From Paenibacillus sp. 19GGS1-52 (GTDB lineage Bacteria; Bacillota; Bacilli; Paenibacillales; Paenibacillaceae), in assembly GCF_022369515.1 (NCBI RefSeq), contig NZ_CP059724.1, positions 3,162,001 through 3,226,000 of the forward strand: a stretch of 64,000 bases of DNA, in the 5' to 3' direction. Both the position numbers and the translations under genes were made by a program. Below the pieces are notes generated by a model. It was given only the letters and a program-made list of their open reading frames with translations. It was not told where the DNA came from and made no database searches. Positions 52,266-61,296 of the stretch are shown here, piece after piece. The first letter of the stretch is position 1; every line of letters begins with the position of its first letter.

Positions 52266-54344
52266 TTATAACAGTGAGTTTGCTGCCGTCGCCGGTGTTA
52301 TGGGTACAGCAGGGATGCTTGCTCCTCCTGCGGCTCCAGCTCCAACCTGCAACTGGTACATATTGAAGTATCTTCCGCCAATCGCCATCAGTTCCTCATG
52401 GCTGCCGCGTTCTACGATCTCGCCGCGATGCAGCACCAGGATCTGGTCAGCACTGCGGATTGTGGACAGGCGATGCGCGATGATAAAGGTAGTGCGTCCT
52501 TTTTTAAGCACCTCCAGCGCATCTTGTATGACACTCTCTGTTTCCGTATCAATATTGGAGGTTGCTTCATCCAGAATGAGGATAGCTGGATCGAAGGACA
52601 AGGCTCTGGCAAAAGAAATCAGTTGGCGCTGACCGGCGGAAAGAGTACTACCTTTCTCAACAACCGGCTCATCAAAACCTTGGGGAAGATGGGATAGCAG
52701 CTTATCGGCACCGACCTCGCGCAAGGCCCGTTCAACCCGCTCCCGTGATATTCGTTTGTCCCCTAGACTGACATTGGAGGCGATGGTACCCGTGAAGAGA
52801 TAAGGGTCCTGTAATACGATACCCATGTGGCTGCGCAGCCACTGCTTAGGTATAGCGGTAACCTCTTGCCCGTCAATCGTGATCGAGCCGCGCTGCGGAT
52901 CATAGAAACGGAACAGCAGGTTAATGATTGAGCTTTTGCCGGAGCCGGTATGACCCACGAGCGCAACTGTTTCGCCTGGACGTGCCTCAAAGGAGATATC
53001 GCGCAATACGAAGTCTTTTTTATAAGCAAACGAGACATCCTTGAAGACCACATTCCCTTTGTAGCGCGGCATGGAACCATCGGTGACCAGTTCTCCGGGT
53101 TCGTCCATCAACGTAAATACACGTCCTGCTGAGACCATGGAGGAATCGAGGTTGGCTAGCTGATTGACCATACCGGTAATAGGCTGGAACATCCGGCCCA
53201 AGACATCGACAAAGGCATACAGGACACCAAGTGACACAAAAGTCGTGCCGTCGAGACTGCCAAATCCGAAATACCACAATACCAAGACAAAAGAGAGACT
53301 GCGCAACGAATTAACCAGATTGTGGGACGTAAAGGCATTTAGATTGAGCATTTTATTCTGATATTTCAAGTAATCATCGTTCAGTCCCTCGAATTCTTCT
53401 CTACGCTGCTTCTGGCGGCGGAAAATACGGATGATTGACATTCCCTGAATCGATTCATTAATAATGGCATTGATCTCACTGAGACGTGAGCGGATAATCG
53501 TGTTGTATTTGGTGGCGATTTTGCGGTATAGAATGATCCAGAGCACAAGAATGGGAATGAGGAACAGGCTGAGTAGACCCAAACGGACGTCAAGCAGGAA
53601 CATGGCTACATAGACCCCAATAATATTGATAATACCTGTGCTGAAATTGGATAGAACGGCAATGAACAGATCTTTGATCGCTTCAGTATCATTGGTTACC
53701 CGGGAGACGACCTTGCCCGCAGGCAAATTGTCAAAAAAGTAAACGGGCAGCCGCTGGATATGCGCATACACATCGGTCCGCAACTTGCGGATGACCTGAT
53801 TGGCTGAGGATTGAAGCCAGTAGGTTTTACCGAACTCTGCGAAGATCGAGATGACGAGAAACAGAGCGTACAATCCTACCAGCTCATAAATACCGGGCAG
53901 CTCAGGTTTGTAAAAGGAAAATAATTCATTTGCGGAAAGCTTGACTGCAGGGTAGCTTAGCTCTTTGTCACCACGCTGAATATATAGCACTCCATCACGG
54001 TACGTTCTTTGTCCTTCAGGCTGAGCTACTGCTTCGTTAATGAAATAAAAGCTTCTTCCCTCTTGAAGCAGGCGAATTTCCTGACCCTTGGCTTCTCCCG
54101 GCTCAAACCGGTCGCCACGTTTATAATAGGTATTGTTATATTCCGCAGCCTCTTTGGAGGAGTCAACGGTCTGGAAATAAGGCTTCTCGATCGCCAGCAT
54201 ATGATTGTCGATCATGCTCTTGGCGATAAAAGGGCCAGCAAGCTCTGCCGCAACTCCGATGGACAGGAGCAGAAGGGCGGCGATAAAGGTCTTTTTGGCA
54301 GTTAATGCGTATTGCAGCAGGCGTTTGCCTGTACTTTGTGTCAA
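52266..54344 (-). CDS. bmrD: ABC exporter half-transporter, BmrD/YheH-type
   Basis: 692 residues from TTG 54344 (AGGGGG nine bases upstream); GTG 54353 is an alternative. Type IV exporter: six TM helices with an extracellular insertion of about 100 residues between TM1 and TM2 (from YFQTVDSSKEAAEYNN), as in BmrD, then an NBD with Walker A GHTGSGKSS, unusual signature LSAGQ instead of LSGGQ, and canonical Walker B ILILDEATSNID. It pairs with the product of the next upstream gene. Heterodimers of this class pump out many drugs and are induced by ribosome-targeting antibiotics. Confidence 0.9.
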   Translation of the reverse strand: MTQSTGKRLLQYALTAKKTFIAALLLLSIGVAAELAGPFIAKSMIDNHMLAIEKPYFQTVDSSKEAAEYNNTYYKRGDRFEPGEAKGQEIRLLQEGRSFYFINEAVAQPEGQRTYRDGVLYIQRGDKELSYPAVKLSANELFSFYKPELPGIYELVGLYALFLVISIFAEFGKTYWLQSSANQVIRKLRTDVYAHIQRLPVYFFDNLPAGKVVSRVTNDTEAIKDLFIAVLSNFSTGIINIIGVYVAMFLLDVRLGLLSLFLIPILVLWIILYRKIATKYNTIIRSRLSEINAIINESIQGMSIIRIFRRQKQRREEFEGLNDDYLKYQNKMLNLNAFTSHNLVNSLRSLSFVLVLWYFGFGSLDGTTFVSLGVLYAFVDVLGRMFQPITGMVNQLANLDSSMVSAGRVFTLMDEPGELVTDGSMPRYKGNVVFKDVSFAYKKDFVLRDISFEARPGETVALVGHTGSGKSSIINLLFRFYDPQRGSITIDGQEVTAIPKQWLRSHMGIVLQDPYLFTGTIASNVSLGDKRISRERVERALREVGADKLLSHLPQGFDEPVVEKGSTLSAGQRQLISFARALSFDPAILILDEATSNIDTETESVIQDALEVLKKGRTTFIIAHRLSTIRSADQILVLHRGEIVERGSHEELMAIGGRYFNMYQLQVGAGAAGGASIPAVPITPATAANSLL

Positions 54345-54360
54345 CGGTGACACCCCCTAA

Positions 54361-54495
54361 AAGTTTTACGAAGCCTAAGGCTTCACTGAATGTTCTTCGC
54401 AGTAAAACTACTTCGAAAGCATAGGCCAAGTTTTACGAAGCCTTACGCTTCACTGAAGTATACTCCGCAGTAAAACTGCCTCGAAAGCATACGCT
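54361..54495. repeat. Tandem duplication of a 67/68-bp hairpin unit between bmrC and bmrD
   Basis: Copy 1 is 54361-54427 and copy 2 is 54428-54495, head to tail; both begin AAGTTTTACGAAGCC and share CTTCACTGAA, CGCAGTAAAACT and TCGAAAGCATA. Within each unit AGTTTTAC pairs with GTAAAACT and GAAGCC with GGCTTC, so the mRNA would fold into two similar stem-loops. This fills the whole spacer between the two exporter genes. Confidence 0.85.
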
Positions 54496-54507
54496 AAGAT
54501 TTGCTTA

Positions 54508-56268
54508 TTATTCATTCGTTAAGTTATTCTCAAGCTGCTGCCGATCGTACTGTTCACGATACCAGCCATTCATACCAAGCAGCTCTTGATGTGTGCCCCG
54601 TTCAATAATATGTCCGTTGTCGAGAACAACGATAATGTCGGCATGCTCAATGGCGGAGAGACGATGCGTTGAGATCAAAGTTGTCTTACCCGAACGCTCT
54701 TGCCGGATGTTCTCGATGATTCGGGCTTCCGTACGTGCATCTACGGCTGATAAGGCATCGTCCAGAATCAGAATATCCGGATTGGCGATAAAAGCTCTGG
54801 AGAGGGAGACACGTTGCTTCTGTCCGCCGGAGAGGGAGACTCCCCGTTCCCCGACCAAGGTATCCAGACCCTCGGACAAGGTCCCGAGGTCATTCTGGAA
54901 GGCAGCAGCGGTTATGGCTTTCATAATCGTTTCATCATCAGCCTTATCAAGACCGAACTGAATGTTCTGGCGCACGCTTTTGGAGAACAGGATCTGCTCC
55001 TGCGGAACATAACCCATCCAGCTATGCAGGCGGTCGAGAGCAATATTGTCAATCGGTACACCCGAGATTAGAAGTTCACCGCTCCCGCTCGGATATTCAT
55101 GCAGTAATTGCTTCAGCAGTGTTGATTTACCGCTGCCGGTGCGGCCGACTACACCTAGTGTTTGCCCTTGCGACAATGAGAGGCTTACTCCATTAAGGTT
55201 ATCAATGGTTGAGGTGGGATAACGGAAGGTCACATTTTTTAGTTCGATACTGCTTGGACTAGCAACTTCTACTGGCTGCGCTATATCCTGTACATCTGGT
55301 ACTGAATTCAGCGTTTCATCAATGCGTTCGAGTGAAGCGCCACCCCGTTGCATGATATTAATCAGCTCACCTATGGCGAACATCGGCCACACAATCATTC
55401 CAAGGTACATATTGAAGGAGACAAGATCTCCAAGGGTGATTTGATTGCGGAAGACAAGGTATATGCCATATGTGAGCCCAATAATGTAGCTCAGTCCGAC
55501 ACAGAAGCGGATCGTTGGTTCAAAAAAAGCATCAACACGGGCCACTGCCATATTCTTGCGGTATACATCTTCCGTAATGTCCGCGAAACGTTGCTCATCC
55601 AGCCGTTCCTGCACATACGCACGGATAACCCGCACTCCGGATACGGATTCAAGCACCTGGTCATTCATATCGCCAAAAGCGTCTTGTGCCAGACTGTAAC
55701 GGTCATGAATGGCCCGGCCATAGAAAATCATTGCTACCGCTATTAGCGGTAGTGGCAATACAGCAGCCAATGTAAGCTTCCAACTGACCAGAGAGCCCAT
55801 CGCCAGCAGCACGACTGACAGAAAGATCGTAGAGTCACACAGCGTCAGCATCCCGAAGCCTACCGTTGCCGAGACCGCACGGATGTCATTGGTCGCCCGC
55901 GCCATCAAGTCTCCGGTACGATTGCGTTCAAAGAAGGATGGGGTCATGGTCATAAGACGGTTCATATAGCGGGAACGCAGCAAGCGCTCTACGAGGTTGG
56001 AACCCCCAAACAGCTTATGCATCCATATGTAAGTGATCCAATAGATGATGAGCAGCATGGCGATTATTGCCGAAATATACTTGATCAAAGAAGTAGCTGT
56101 AATTGAGCCACTTACAATCTCGTCAATGGCATTACCGAGGAGACGTGGGGGAAGAAGTTCAAGTACTCCGGCAATGATAAGCAGAATAAGGCCGATAAAA
56201 TAACGTTTTTTCTCCCGGCGAAAGAACCACCCGAGATTTTTGAGAACAGAGAACAAGGTAAATCCCAT
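54508..56268 (-). CDS. bmrC: ABC exporter half-transporter, BmrC/YheI-type (degenerate catalytic site)
   Basis: 586 residues. Six TM helices followed by an NBD with Walker A GRTGSGKST, canonical signature VSLSGGQKQRVSLSRAF, but Walker B ILILDDALSAVD, so Asp replaces the catalytic Glu. That and the LSAGQ of its partner give one degenerate and one active ATP site, the defining feature of BmrCD-type heterodimers. The ATG at 56268 lies tight against AAAGG; TTG at 56256 is an alternative start. A leader ORF and terminator lie upstream, suggesting induction by translation inhibitors. Confidence 0.9.
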   Translation of the reverse strand: MGFTLFSVLKNLGWFFRREKKRYFIGLILLIIAGVLELLPPRLLGNAIDEIVSGSITATSLIKYISAIIAMLLIIYWITYIWMHKLFGGSNLVERLLRSRYMNRLMTMTPSFFERNRTGDLMARATNDIRAVSATVGFGMLTLCDSTIFLSVVLLAMGSLVSWKLTLAAVLPLPLIAVAMIFYGRAIHDRYSLAQDAFGDMNDQVLESVSGVRVIRAYVQERLDEQRFADITEDVYRKNMAVARVDAFFEPTIRFCVGLSYIIGLTYGIYLVFRNQITLGDLVSFNMYLGMIVWPMFAIGELINIMQRGGASLERIDETLNSVPDVQDIAQPVEVASPSSIELKNVTFRYPTSTIDNLNGVSLSLSQGQTLGVVGRTGSGKSTLLKQLLHEYPSGSGELLISGVPIDNIALDRLHSWMGYVPQEQILFSKSVRQNIQFGLDKADDETIMKAITAAAFQNDLGTLSEGLDTLVGERGVSLSGGQKQRVSLSRAFIANPDILILDDALSAVDARTEARIIENIRQERSGKTTLISTHRLSAIEHADIIVVLDNGHIIERGTHQELLGMNGWYREQYDRQQLENNLTNE

Positions 56269-56337
56269 CCTTTCGAGTTAAATGGTTGTCGGCTGTTTGC
56301 AGGGAATTCAGAATAGTGGTCCGCTCAAAAGCATACA

Positions 56338-56372
56338 AAAAGGCATATCATCCGAAAACGGACGATATGCCT
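56338..56372 (-). terminator. Attenuator-type terminator in bmrC leader
   Basis: On the minus strand AGGCATATCGTCCG pairs with CGGATGATATGCCT around TTTT, followed by TTTTTG. It stands between the leader ORF and bmrC, so read-through must be regulated for the exporter to be made. Confidence 0.85.
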
Positions 56373-56472
56373 GTAATTTACAGCTTATCATGCGCACGGT
56401 GCTAAGACAGCACCAGGCATGGAGAGATTGTCATGTACTGAAATCAAGCGCTACGCGTATATCGCTAGATAT

Positions 56473-56565
56473 TCAGGATGGTTCCACCACTTGGGCTGCT
56501 TCGGTATTTGGTTGTGTGTAGTTGCCGACAATAGTATAAGATTGCACTGGTACAATATTAAACAC
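56473..56565 (-). CDS. 30-residue leader peptide upstream of bmrC (BmrB-like attenuation)
   Basis: GTG start at 56565 with AAAGGGTGAG upstream, stop TGA at 56475-56473; in-frame ATG at 56586 is an alternative. The peptide begins MFNIVPVQSYTIVGNY. The ORF, a small GGTGCT/AGCACC hairpin and the terminator at 56338-56372 are laid out as in ribosome-mediated attenuators, where stalling on the leader exposes an antiterminator. In B. subtilis, bmrCD is controlled by the BmrB leader in this way. The ORF itself is inferred; no homology check was possible. Confidence 0.6.
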   Translation of the reverse strand: MFNIVPVQSYTIVGNYTQPNTEAAQVVEPS

Positions 56566-56750
56566 CGCTCTCACCCTTTCTTTCATTTGGTAATAACTTG
56601 AAGACGCTTCGTTATGAACCGAGTTTATCACTCACTTCGAGACCTTGTCAAATGTATTTTTGAACAAATTGTTAATCCCTTATGGTGTATAGTCATTTGG
56701 AATATTAGCATTTTTTAAGTATGATAAGAATCACAAAGGAGCTGAGAGAG

Positions 56751-57068
56751 ATGAGTATGGAAATAAGTCAAGCCGCGGCTGCCTGGTTCAGAAGAGAGCT
56801 TGGCCTAGCAAATGGAGACTATATTCGTTTATTTCCCCGTTATAGTTCGGGTGGTGGACTTCACCCCGGATTCTCACTGGGTATAGCTACTGAAGCGCCG
56901 GGACGTCCGGCGAACAGAGTGGAACAAGAAGGAATAGTGTTCTATATGGAAGAGCAGGACTTATGGTATATGGATGGATATAGCCTATCTATCGTGTACT
57001 CCGAGGTTGAGGATGATATTGAGTATAAGTACAAAGCATTGACAGCAACCGAAACTTTACGGGAGTAA
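56751..57068 (+). CDS. HesB/YneR-type iron-sulfur biosynthesis-like protein
   Basis: 105 residues from the ATG at 56751 (AAAGGAGCTGAGAG gives the site; ATG 56721 lies before it). HesB/IscA-like beta-rich fold of the YneR subgroup: AAAWFRRELGLANGDYIRLFPRYSSGGGLHPGFSLGIA and YMDGYSLSIVYSEVEDDIEYKY. The conserved cysteines of true A-type Fe-S carriers are missing, so cluster assembly is doubtful; the subgroup's function is not established. Confidence 0.82.
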   Translation: MSMEISQAAAAWFRRELGLANGDYIRLFPRYSSGGGLHPGFSLGIATEAPGRPANRVEQEGIVFYMEEQDLWYMDGYSLSIVYSEVEDDIEYKYKALTATETLRE

Positions 57069-57113
57069 ATATACAGATTGATATTTCAGAAATGGGTGGT
57101 TTCTGCATAATAC

Positions 57114-57141
57114 AAAAAGCCCTTGCCAAAAGGCATGGGCT
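57114..57141 (-). terminator. Terminator of 57158 gene (minus strand)
   Basis: AGCCCTTGCC (57118-57127) pairs with GGCATGGGCT (57132-57141) with one mismatch. The A-run on plus (57114-57118) gives TTTTTG on the minus strand. Confidence 0.8.
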
Positions 57142-57157
57142 AATATGCATATTTGTA

Positions 57158-57673
57158 TTAAGGAGAGCTGCGAAAAGATTCTTCCTCCATCGCGAAATCG
57201 AAATCATCAATATCGTATACCTGAACAGGAATCCCGCCTTCAATAATACGTTGGATCAGCTCAAATTGATCGGTCAGGATGGGTACCTTCTCACGCTGGG
57301 ATGACAACAGAAGTTCGGTTTCGATTGGATCGAATACTTCCCCATAGGTTTCAGTATCCAAGCTGTTAATAATCGTGATCTGCGCCTGTCCACCGAGCAG
57401 AATGGCGGAGCTTTTGGCCCAGGGGATGGAGAGGCAGCGATTGATTTTCTTGGAATTCAGCGGCTCTTCGAAATAATCGATTAGCTCACGAATCTTAAGT
57501 TTGACATGCTTGTCATCGTCCGGGCGGTTCATTAACGGTTCATCGCTATCCCGTAATTCGTACAATTCTATTATAGTTGTATAAGGCACTATATATTCCA
57601 CAGGGCTACTCGGAACGAGCAGTTGACCGTAGATCGCCATCATGACGGCTTCCGTCACAAATTGTCTAGACAT
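57158..57673 (-). CDS. Conserved hypothetical protein (Paenibacillus-type)
   Basis: 171 residues from the ATG at 57673 (CAGGAGGATAACG upstream); an earlier in-frame start at 57703 precedes the ribosome site and is unlikely. Starts MSRQFVTEAVMMAIYGQLL, with VEYIVPYTTIIELYEL, a mid segment on AILLGGQAQITIIN and an acidic C-terminus YDIDDFDFAMEEE. No catalytic motif, signal or membrane span. I recall similar Paenibacillus proteins with unreliable names such as ADP-heptose synthase, which nothing here supports. Confidence 0.75.
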   Translation of the reverse strand: MSRQFVTEAVMMAIYGQLLVPSSPVEYIVPYTTIIELYELRDSDEPLMNRPDDDKHVKLKIRELIDYFEEPLNSKKINRCLSIPWAKSSAILLGGQAQITIINSLDTETYGEVFDPIETELLLSSQREKVPILTDQFELIQRIIEGGIPVQVYDIDDFDFAMEEESFRSSP

Positions 57674-57777
57674 CGTTATCCTCCTGAAGTTCGGGTACTG
57701 CAATCGTACTTATGGACTTAAAAATATAAAAACATTGTAGAGCGCAAAAGTCAACAATACCTTGTAATCTCGATGAA

Positions 57778-59547
57778 GTGAAGGGACAGAACAATTCAGT
57801 GAAGCAATGGAAATCCTATTACCCTTTTGTTCGGCCCTATATGAAATTGATAATAATTACGCTCATTATTGGCATGATCAAATTCAGCATTCCCCTGACC
57901 CTGCCAATGATCCTGAAATATATTGTGGATGATCTGCTGCTGAATCCGAATATGACGGTTCAGGAGCGGGTGTCACAGCTAATGCTTATTTTGGGTGGAG
58001 CTTTTATTTTGTTTGTAATTGTTAGGGGGCCGGTGGAATACTTCCGTCAATATTTTGCCCAGCTGATTACCAGCAAAGTACTTTTCGACATGCGAAACAA
58101 GCTATACAGCCATTTGCAGCGTTTATCGCTGCGGTATTACCAGAATACCAAGGTGGGAGAAGCCATCTCCCGATTCATCAATGATGTGGAGCAGACCAAG
58201 AATCTGGTGGAAGTGGGGATGATGAACATATGGCTGGATATGTTCACGCTTGTGTTCGCATTGGCGTTTATGTTTTACCTCAATCCGACGCTTGCCCTTG
58301 TATCCATCGCCATTTTACCGTTTTACGCCATTGCTGTAAATACGCTATACAAGCGGCTTAAGATACTGACCAAGGACCGCTCACAAGCACTTGCTGGGAT
58401 TCAAGGATACCTGCATGAACGGATTCAGGGCATTGCGATCATCCGCAGCTTCACGATGGAACAAGTAGATCATAAGCAATTCGAATCTATCAATAAGCAT
58501 TTTCTGGAAAAAGCAATGGCCCAAACCCGCTGGAATGCGATCACCTTCGCCATTATCAATACACTGACGGATATTGCACCGCTGCTCGTCATTGGTTATG
58601 GAGGATATCAGGTTATCCTAGGAAACTTGACCTTGGGCACCTTTGTTGCGTTCTTCGGTTACCTTGACCGCATGTATGCGCCGTTGCGGCGCTTGATCAA
58701 CTCCTCGACGGTGTTGACCCAAGCCTCGGCTTCCCTGGAGCGGGTGCTGGAGCTGTTGAATGAGCCTTATGATATTGTTGATGAGCCAGGTGCTAAACCT
58801 CTGCTTGGAGCAACTGGTGCCATTGATTTTAAGCAGGTATGGTTTAAATATAACGATGAGAACGAATGGGTGCTGAAGGATATTTCTTTAAGCATCAAGC
58901 CGGGGCAGACGATTGCTTTTGTAGGAATGAGCGGGGGAGGCAAGTCGTCCTTGATTAGCCTGATTCCGCGTTTCTATGATATTAGCGAAGGCAGTCTCCA
59001 AATGGACGGGCAGGATATAAGGGGGCTGACACAAGAGAGTCTGCGCAGAACCGTCGGTATGGTGCTTCAGGATAATTTCCTGTTCAGTGGTTCAGTGCGT
59101 GACAATATCCTCTTCGGCAATCCTGAGGCGCCGGAGGAAGATATTATTGCTGCCGCTCAGGCGGCCAATGCCCATGATTTCATTCTGCAGCTGCCGCAGG
59201 GCTATGATACCGAGGTTGGCGAGCGCGGAGTAAAGCTGTCCGGTGGACAGAAGCAGCGTGTAGCCATCGCACGAGTATTTCTTAAAGACCCAAAGGTGCT
59301 CATTCTGGACGAGGCTACCTCGGCCCTGGATTTGGAATCGGAGTATCTGATCCAACAAGCGCTGCAGGCACTTTCTTCCGAGCGCACCACCTTGATCGTA
59401 GCCCATAGGCTGTCAACGATTACACACGCAGATCAGATTGTGGTGCTGGAGAACGGTGCAATCACCGAACGTGGGACACATGATCAACTGATGGCTGTGG
59501 AGGGAAGTTACGCCAGACTGTTTAATGTGCAGCGTCTGGATGGGTGA
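57778..59547 (+). CDS. ABC exporter (MsbA/YfiB-type, fused TMD-NBD)
   Basis: 589 residues from GTG 57778; a second GTG (57799) is better spaced from GAAGGGA and may be the real start. Six TM helices (first IIITLIIGMIKFSIPLTLPMIL) and an NBD with Walker A GMSGGGKSS, signature VKLSGGQKQRVAIARVF, canonical Walker B VLILDEATSALD and H-loop AHRLST. It has a complete catalytic site, so it can work as a homodimer. Substrates are unknown (lipid or multidrug classes). Monocistronic with its own terminator. Confidence 0.9.
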   Translation: MKGQNNSVKQWKSYYPFVRPYMKLIIITLIIGMIKFSIPLTLPMILKYIVDDLLLNPNMTVQERVSQLMLILGGAFILFVIVRGPVEYFRQYFAQLITSKVLFDMRNKLYSHLQRLSLRYYQNTKVGEAISRFINDVEQTKNLVEVGMMNIWLDMFTLVFALAFMFYLNPTLALVSIAILPFYAIAVNTLYKRLKILTKDRSQALAGIQGYLHERIQGIAIIRSFTMEQVDHKQFESINKHFLEKAMAQTRWNAITFAIINTLTDIAPLLVIGYGGYQVILGNLTLGTFVAFFGYLDRMYAPLRRLINSSTVLTQASASLERVLELLNEPYDIVDEPGAKPLLGATGAIDFKQVWFKYNDENEWVLKDISLSIKPGQTIAFVGMSGGGKSSLISLIPRFYDISEGSLQMDGQDIRGLTQESLRRTVGMVLQDNFLFSGSVRDNILFGNPEAPEEDIIAAAQAANAHDFILQLPQGYDTEVGERGVKLSGGQKQRVAIARVFLKDPKVLILDEATSALDLESEYLIQQALQALSSERTTLIVAHRLSTITHADQIVVLENGAITERGTHDQLMAVEGSYARLFNVQRLDG

Positions 59548-59590
59548 TTACTGGCAGCAAGGTTAGAATGAGAAATTCATAATACATTTA

Positions 59591-59619
59591 CGGGTCGCCT
59601 GATGAAGGCGGCCATTTTT
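59591..59619 (+). terminator. Rho-independent terminator
   Basis: GGTCGCC pairs with GGCGGCC (G-T allowed) around TGATGAA, followed by ATTTTTTG. Confidence 0.82.
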
Positions 59620-59651
59620 TGCATTGAACTTGCTCAAATACTCAGCATGAA

Positions 59652-60095
59652 TTACATTCTCCCAATCAACAGTGACAAAATGCCAGCCGCGATGAGCGGG
59701 CCCACCGGGACACCCTTGAAGAAGGCCACGCCGATCACTGTACCGATCAGGAGTCCGGCAACAACAGTAGGCTGACTGCCCATAAGTACCGCGCCTCGTC
59801 CACCAAGGTAGGCGACAAGAATACCGATGGCGATCGCTAACAGTGACTTCCAGTTCAGAAATGACTGGCCAACCATCTGCAGCGATATTTTACCGCTGGC
59901 CAGCGGTGTCATCACACCGATGGTCAACACGATAATCCCGACGGTCAGGCCATACTTCTCCAGCCACGGGAAGGCCTGCTGTAATCCAAGCACTCTCAGC
60001 AGCAGCAGGACGACCATGGCGATGGTCACAGGTGAATTGCTGCTGATGATACCTAGTGCTGCCAATCCAAGCAAAAGCAAAGAGGTCAAGTCCAT
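59652..60095 (-). CDS. DUF441/UPF0756 membrane protein
   Basis: 147 residues from the ATG at 60095 (AAGGAGATGGATCACTAAT, one base after the ypdA stop). Four to five hydrophobic helices ([97 protein letters not shown]) match the UPF0756 family, of unknown function. Close coupling to ypdA may only reflect operon structure. Confidence 0.9.
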   Translation of the reverse strand: MDLTSLLLLGLAALGIISSNSPVTIAMVVLLLLRVLGLQQAFPWLEKYGLTVGIIVLTIGVMTPLASGKISLQMVGQSFLNWKSLLAIAIGILVAYLGGRGAVLMGSQPTVVAGLLIGTVIGVAFFKGVPVGPLIAAGILSLLIGRM

Positions 60096-60096
60096 A

Positions 60097-61101
60097 TTAG
60101 TGATCCATCTCCTTATCCTTGCTGCACTGTTTCGAGAGGATATGGTCCACAATAAGCTTGCCATGTCCCCGACCGGTCTCAATAAAGACCTCATTAGCAT
60201 TGCGGCCGGAAGCGATTACACCGGCTACATACAGTCCGGGCACATTGCTCTCCATGGTGGATGGATTAAATGCTGGTTTCTCCAGTTCGTCGTCCATGAC
60301 AACGCCTGCTGAAGTAAGGAGGATGCGGCTAGGCCGGAAACCGGTTAAGGCCAGCACAAAATCATTATCCACAGCTTCAGTTTCTCCATTTGGCAACTGA
60401 ATGATTACAGAGTGTGGTGTAATTTCCACTACACGTGATTGGATATGCAGTGTGATTTTTTCTTTTTTTACCAGGCTTTCAAAGATTGGCCGAACCCAGG
60501 GTTTAATATTCTCTGAGATGCTATCTCCGCGATACACCATGTCTACGGCAGCTCCTACACGGATCAGCTCGAGCGCCGCATCCACTGCCGAATTGCTGCC
60601 GCCAATAACGGTAACCCTCATACCCGTATAAGGATGGGCTTCTCCAAAATAATGAGTCACCTTAGGCAGCTCTTCGCCGGGGATTCCGATCATATTAGGC
60701 TGGTCAAAGTAACCTGTCGCGATCACAACGTGGGCAGCTTGCCGAGTCTTGTGCTCACCACGCGAATATGAAGTATGTACGGCGAACGTTCCATCATCAA
60801 GAGGCTCGACAGATAAAGCTTCTTCATAGGCGGCGATTTCCAGACCATGCTGCTGTGCAGCGCGACGATAATAGACTAGTGCTTCATGACGGAAGGGCTT
60901 ATCATTTGGCGATGTAAAAGGAACACCCCCGATTTCCAGCAGCTCGGCTGTACTAAAAAATTGCATGTTGGTTGGATACAAATAAATGGAATGTACGATA
61001 AAATTTTTCTCAATGATCAAGCTAGTAAGCCCTTGACGCTGACATTCCATGGCTGTCGAGAGCCCACAGGGACCTGCCCCGATAATAATTACATCTTTCA
61101 T
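60097..61101 (-). CDS. ypdA: Bacillithiol disulfide reductase YpdA
   Basis: 334 residues, FAD/NADPH-dependent. N-terminal FAD motif GAGPCGLST (8-16), NADP motif [17 protein letters not shown]-terminal FAD motif [26 protein letters not shown]. It has a thioredoxin-reductase-like fold without the redox CxxC pair, as in YpdA, which reduces bacillithiol disulfide in Firmicutes. The start is an ATG with AGGAGG. Its presence implies that the organism uses bacillithiol. Confidence 0.92.
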   Translation of the reverse strand: MKDVIIIGAGPCGLSTAMECQRQGLTSLIIEKNFIVHSIYLYPTNMQFFSTAELLEIGGVPFTSPNDKPFRHEALVYYRRAAQQHGLEIAAYEEALSVEPLDDGTFAVHTSYSRGEHKTRQAAHVVIATGYFDQPNMIGIPGEELPKVTHYFGEAHPYTGMRVTVIGGSNSAVDAALELIRVGAAVDMVYRGDSISENIKPWVRPIFESLVKKEKITLHIQSRVVEITPHSVIIQLPNGETEAVDNDFVLALTGFRPSRILLTSAGVVMDDELEKPAFNPSTMESNVPGLYVAGVIASGRNANEVFIETGRGHGKLIVDHILSKQCSKDKEMDH

Positions 61102-61199
61102 TTTGCTGGCAACCTCCTGTTAGTTCCTGTTCGTTTCTTTAAATCCTACCCCAAACCCAAGTTTTTTTCCATAAAGGCCGGTTTTTATGGTGGAAGCGG

Positions 61200-61244
61200 T
61201 TGATAAAGCCGCATTTATTGTTGTATAATTAGATATATATCTAA
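61200..61244 (+). promoter_or_regulatory. Promoter with overlapping operator of ArsR-DUF2087 gene
   Basis: TTGATA (61200-61205), 18-bp spacer, TATAAT (61224-61229). The perfect palindrome TTAGATATATATCTAA (61229-61244) overlaps the end of the -10 box, an ideal place for autorepression by the ArsR protein encoded downstream. Confidence 0.72.
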
Positions 61245-61296
61245 ATTGCTTCGCCGCTTTATCTTCAGTCTATGAATGTTAGAGGAGTGTCTACCC

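Noticed and set aside
54508..56268. Sequencing error in the bmrC Walker B motif (Asp for Glu)
   Set aside because: The substitution is the expected degenerate site of BmrC-type half-transporters and is matched by LSAGQ in the partner.
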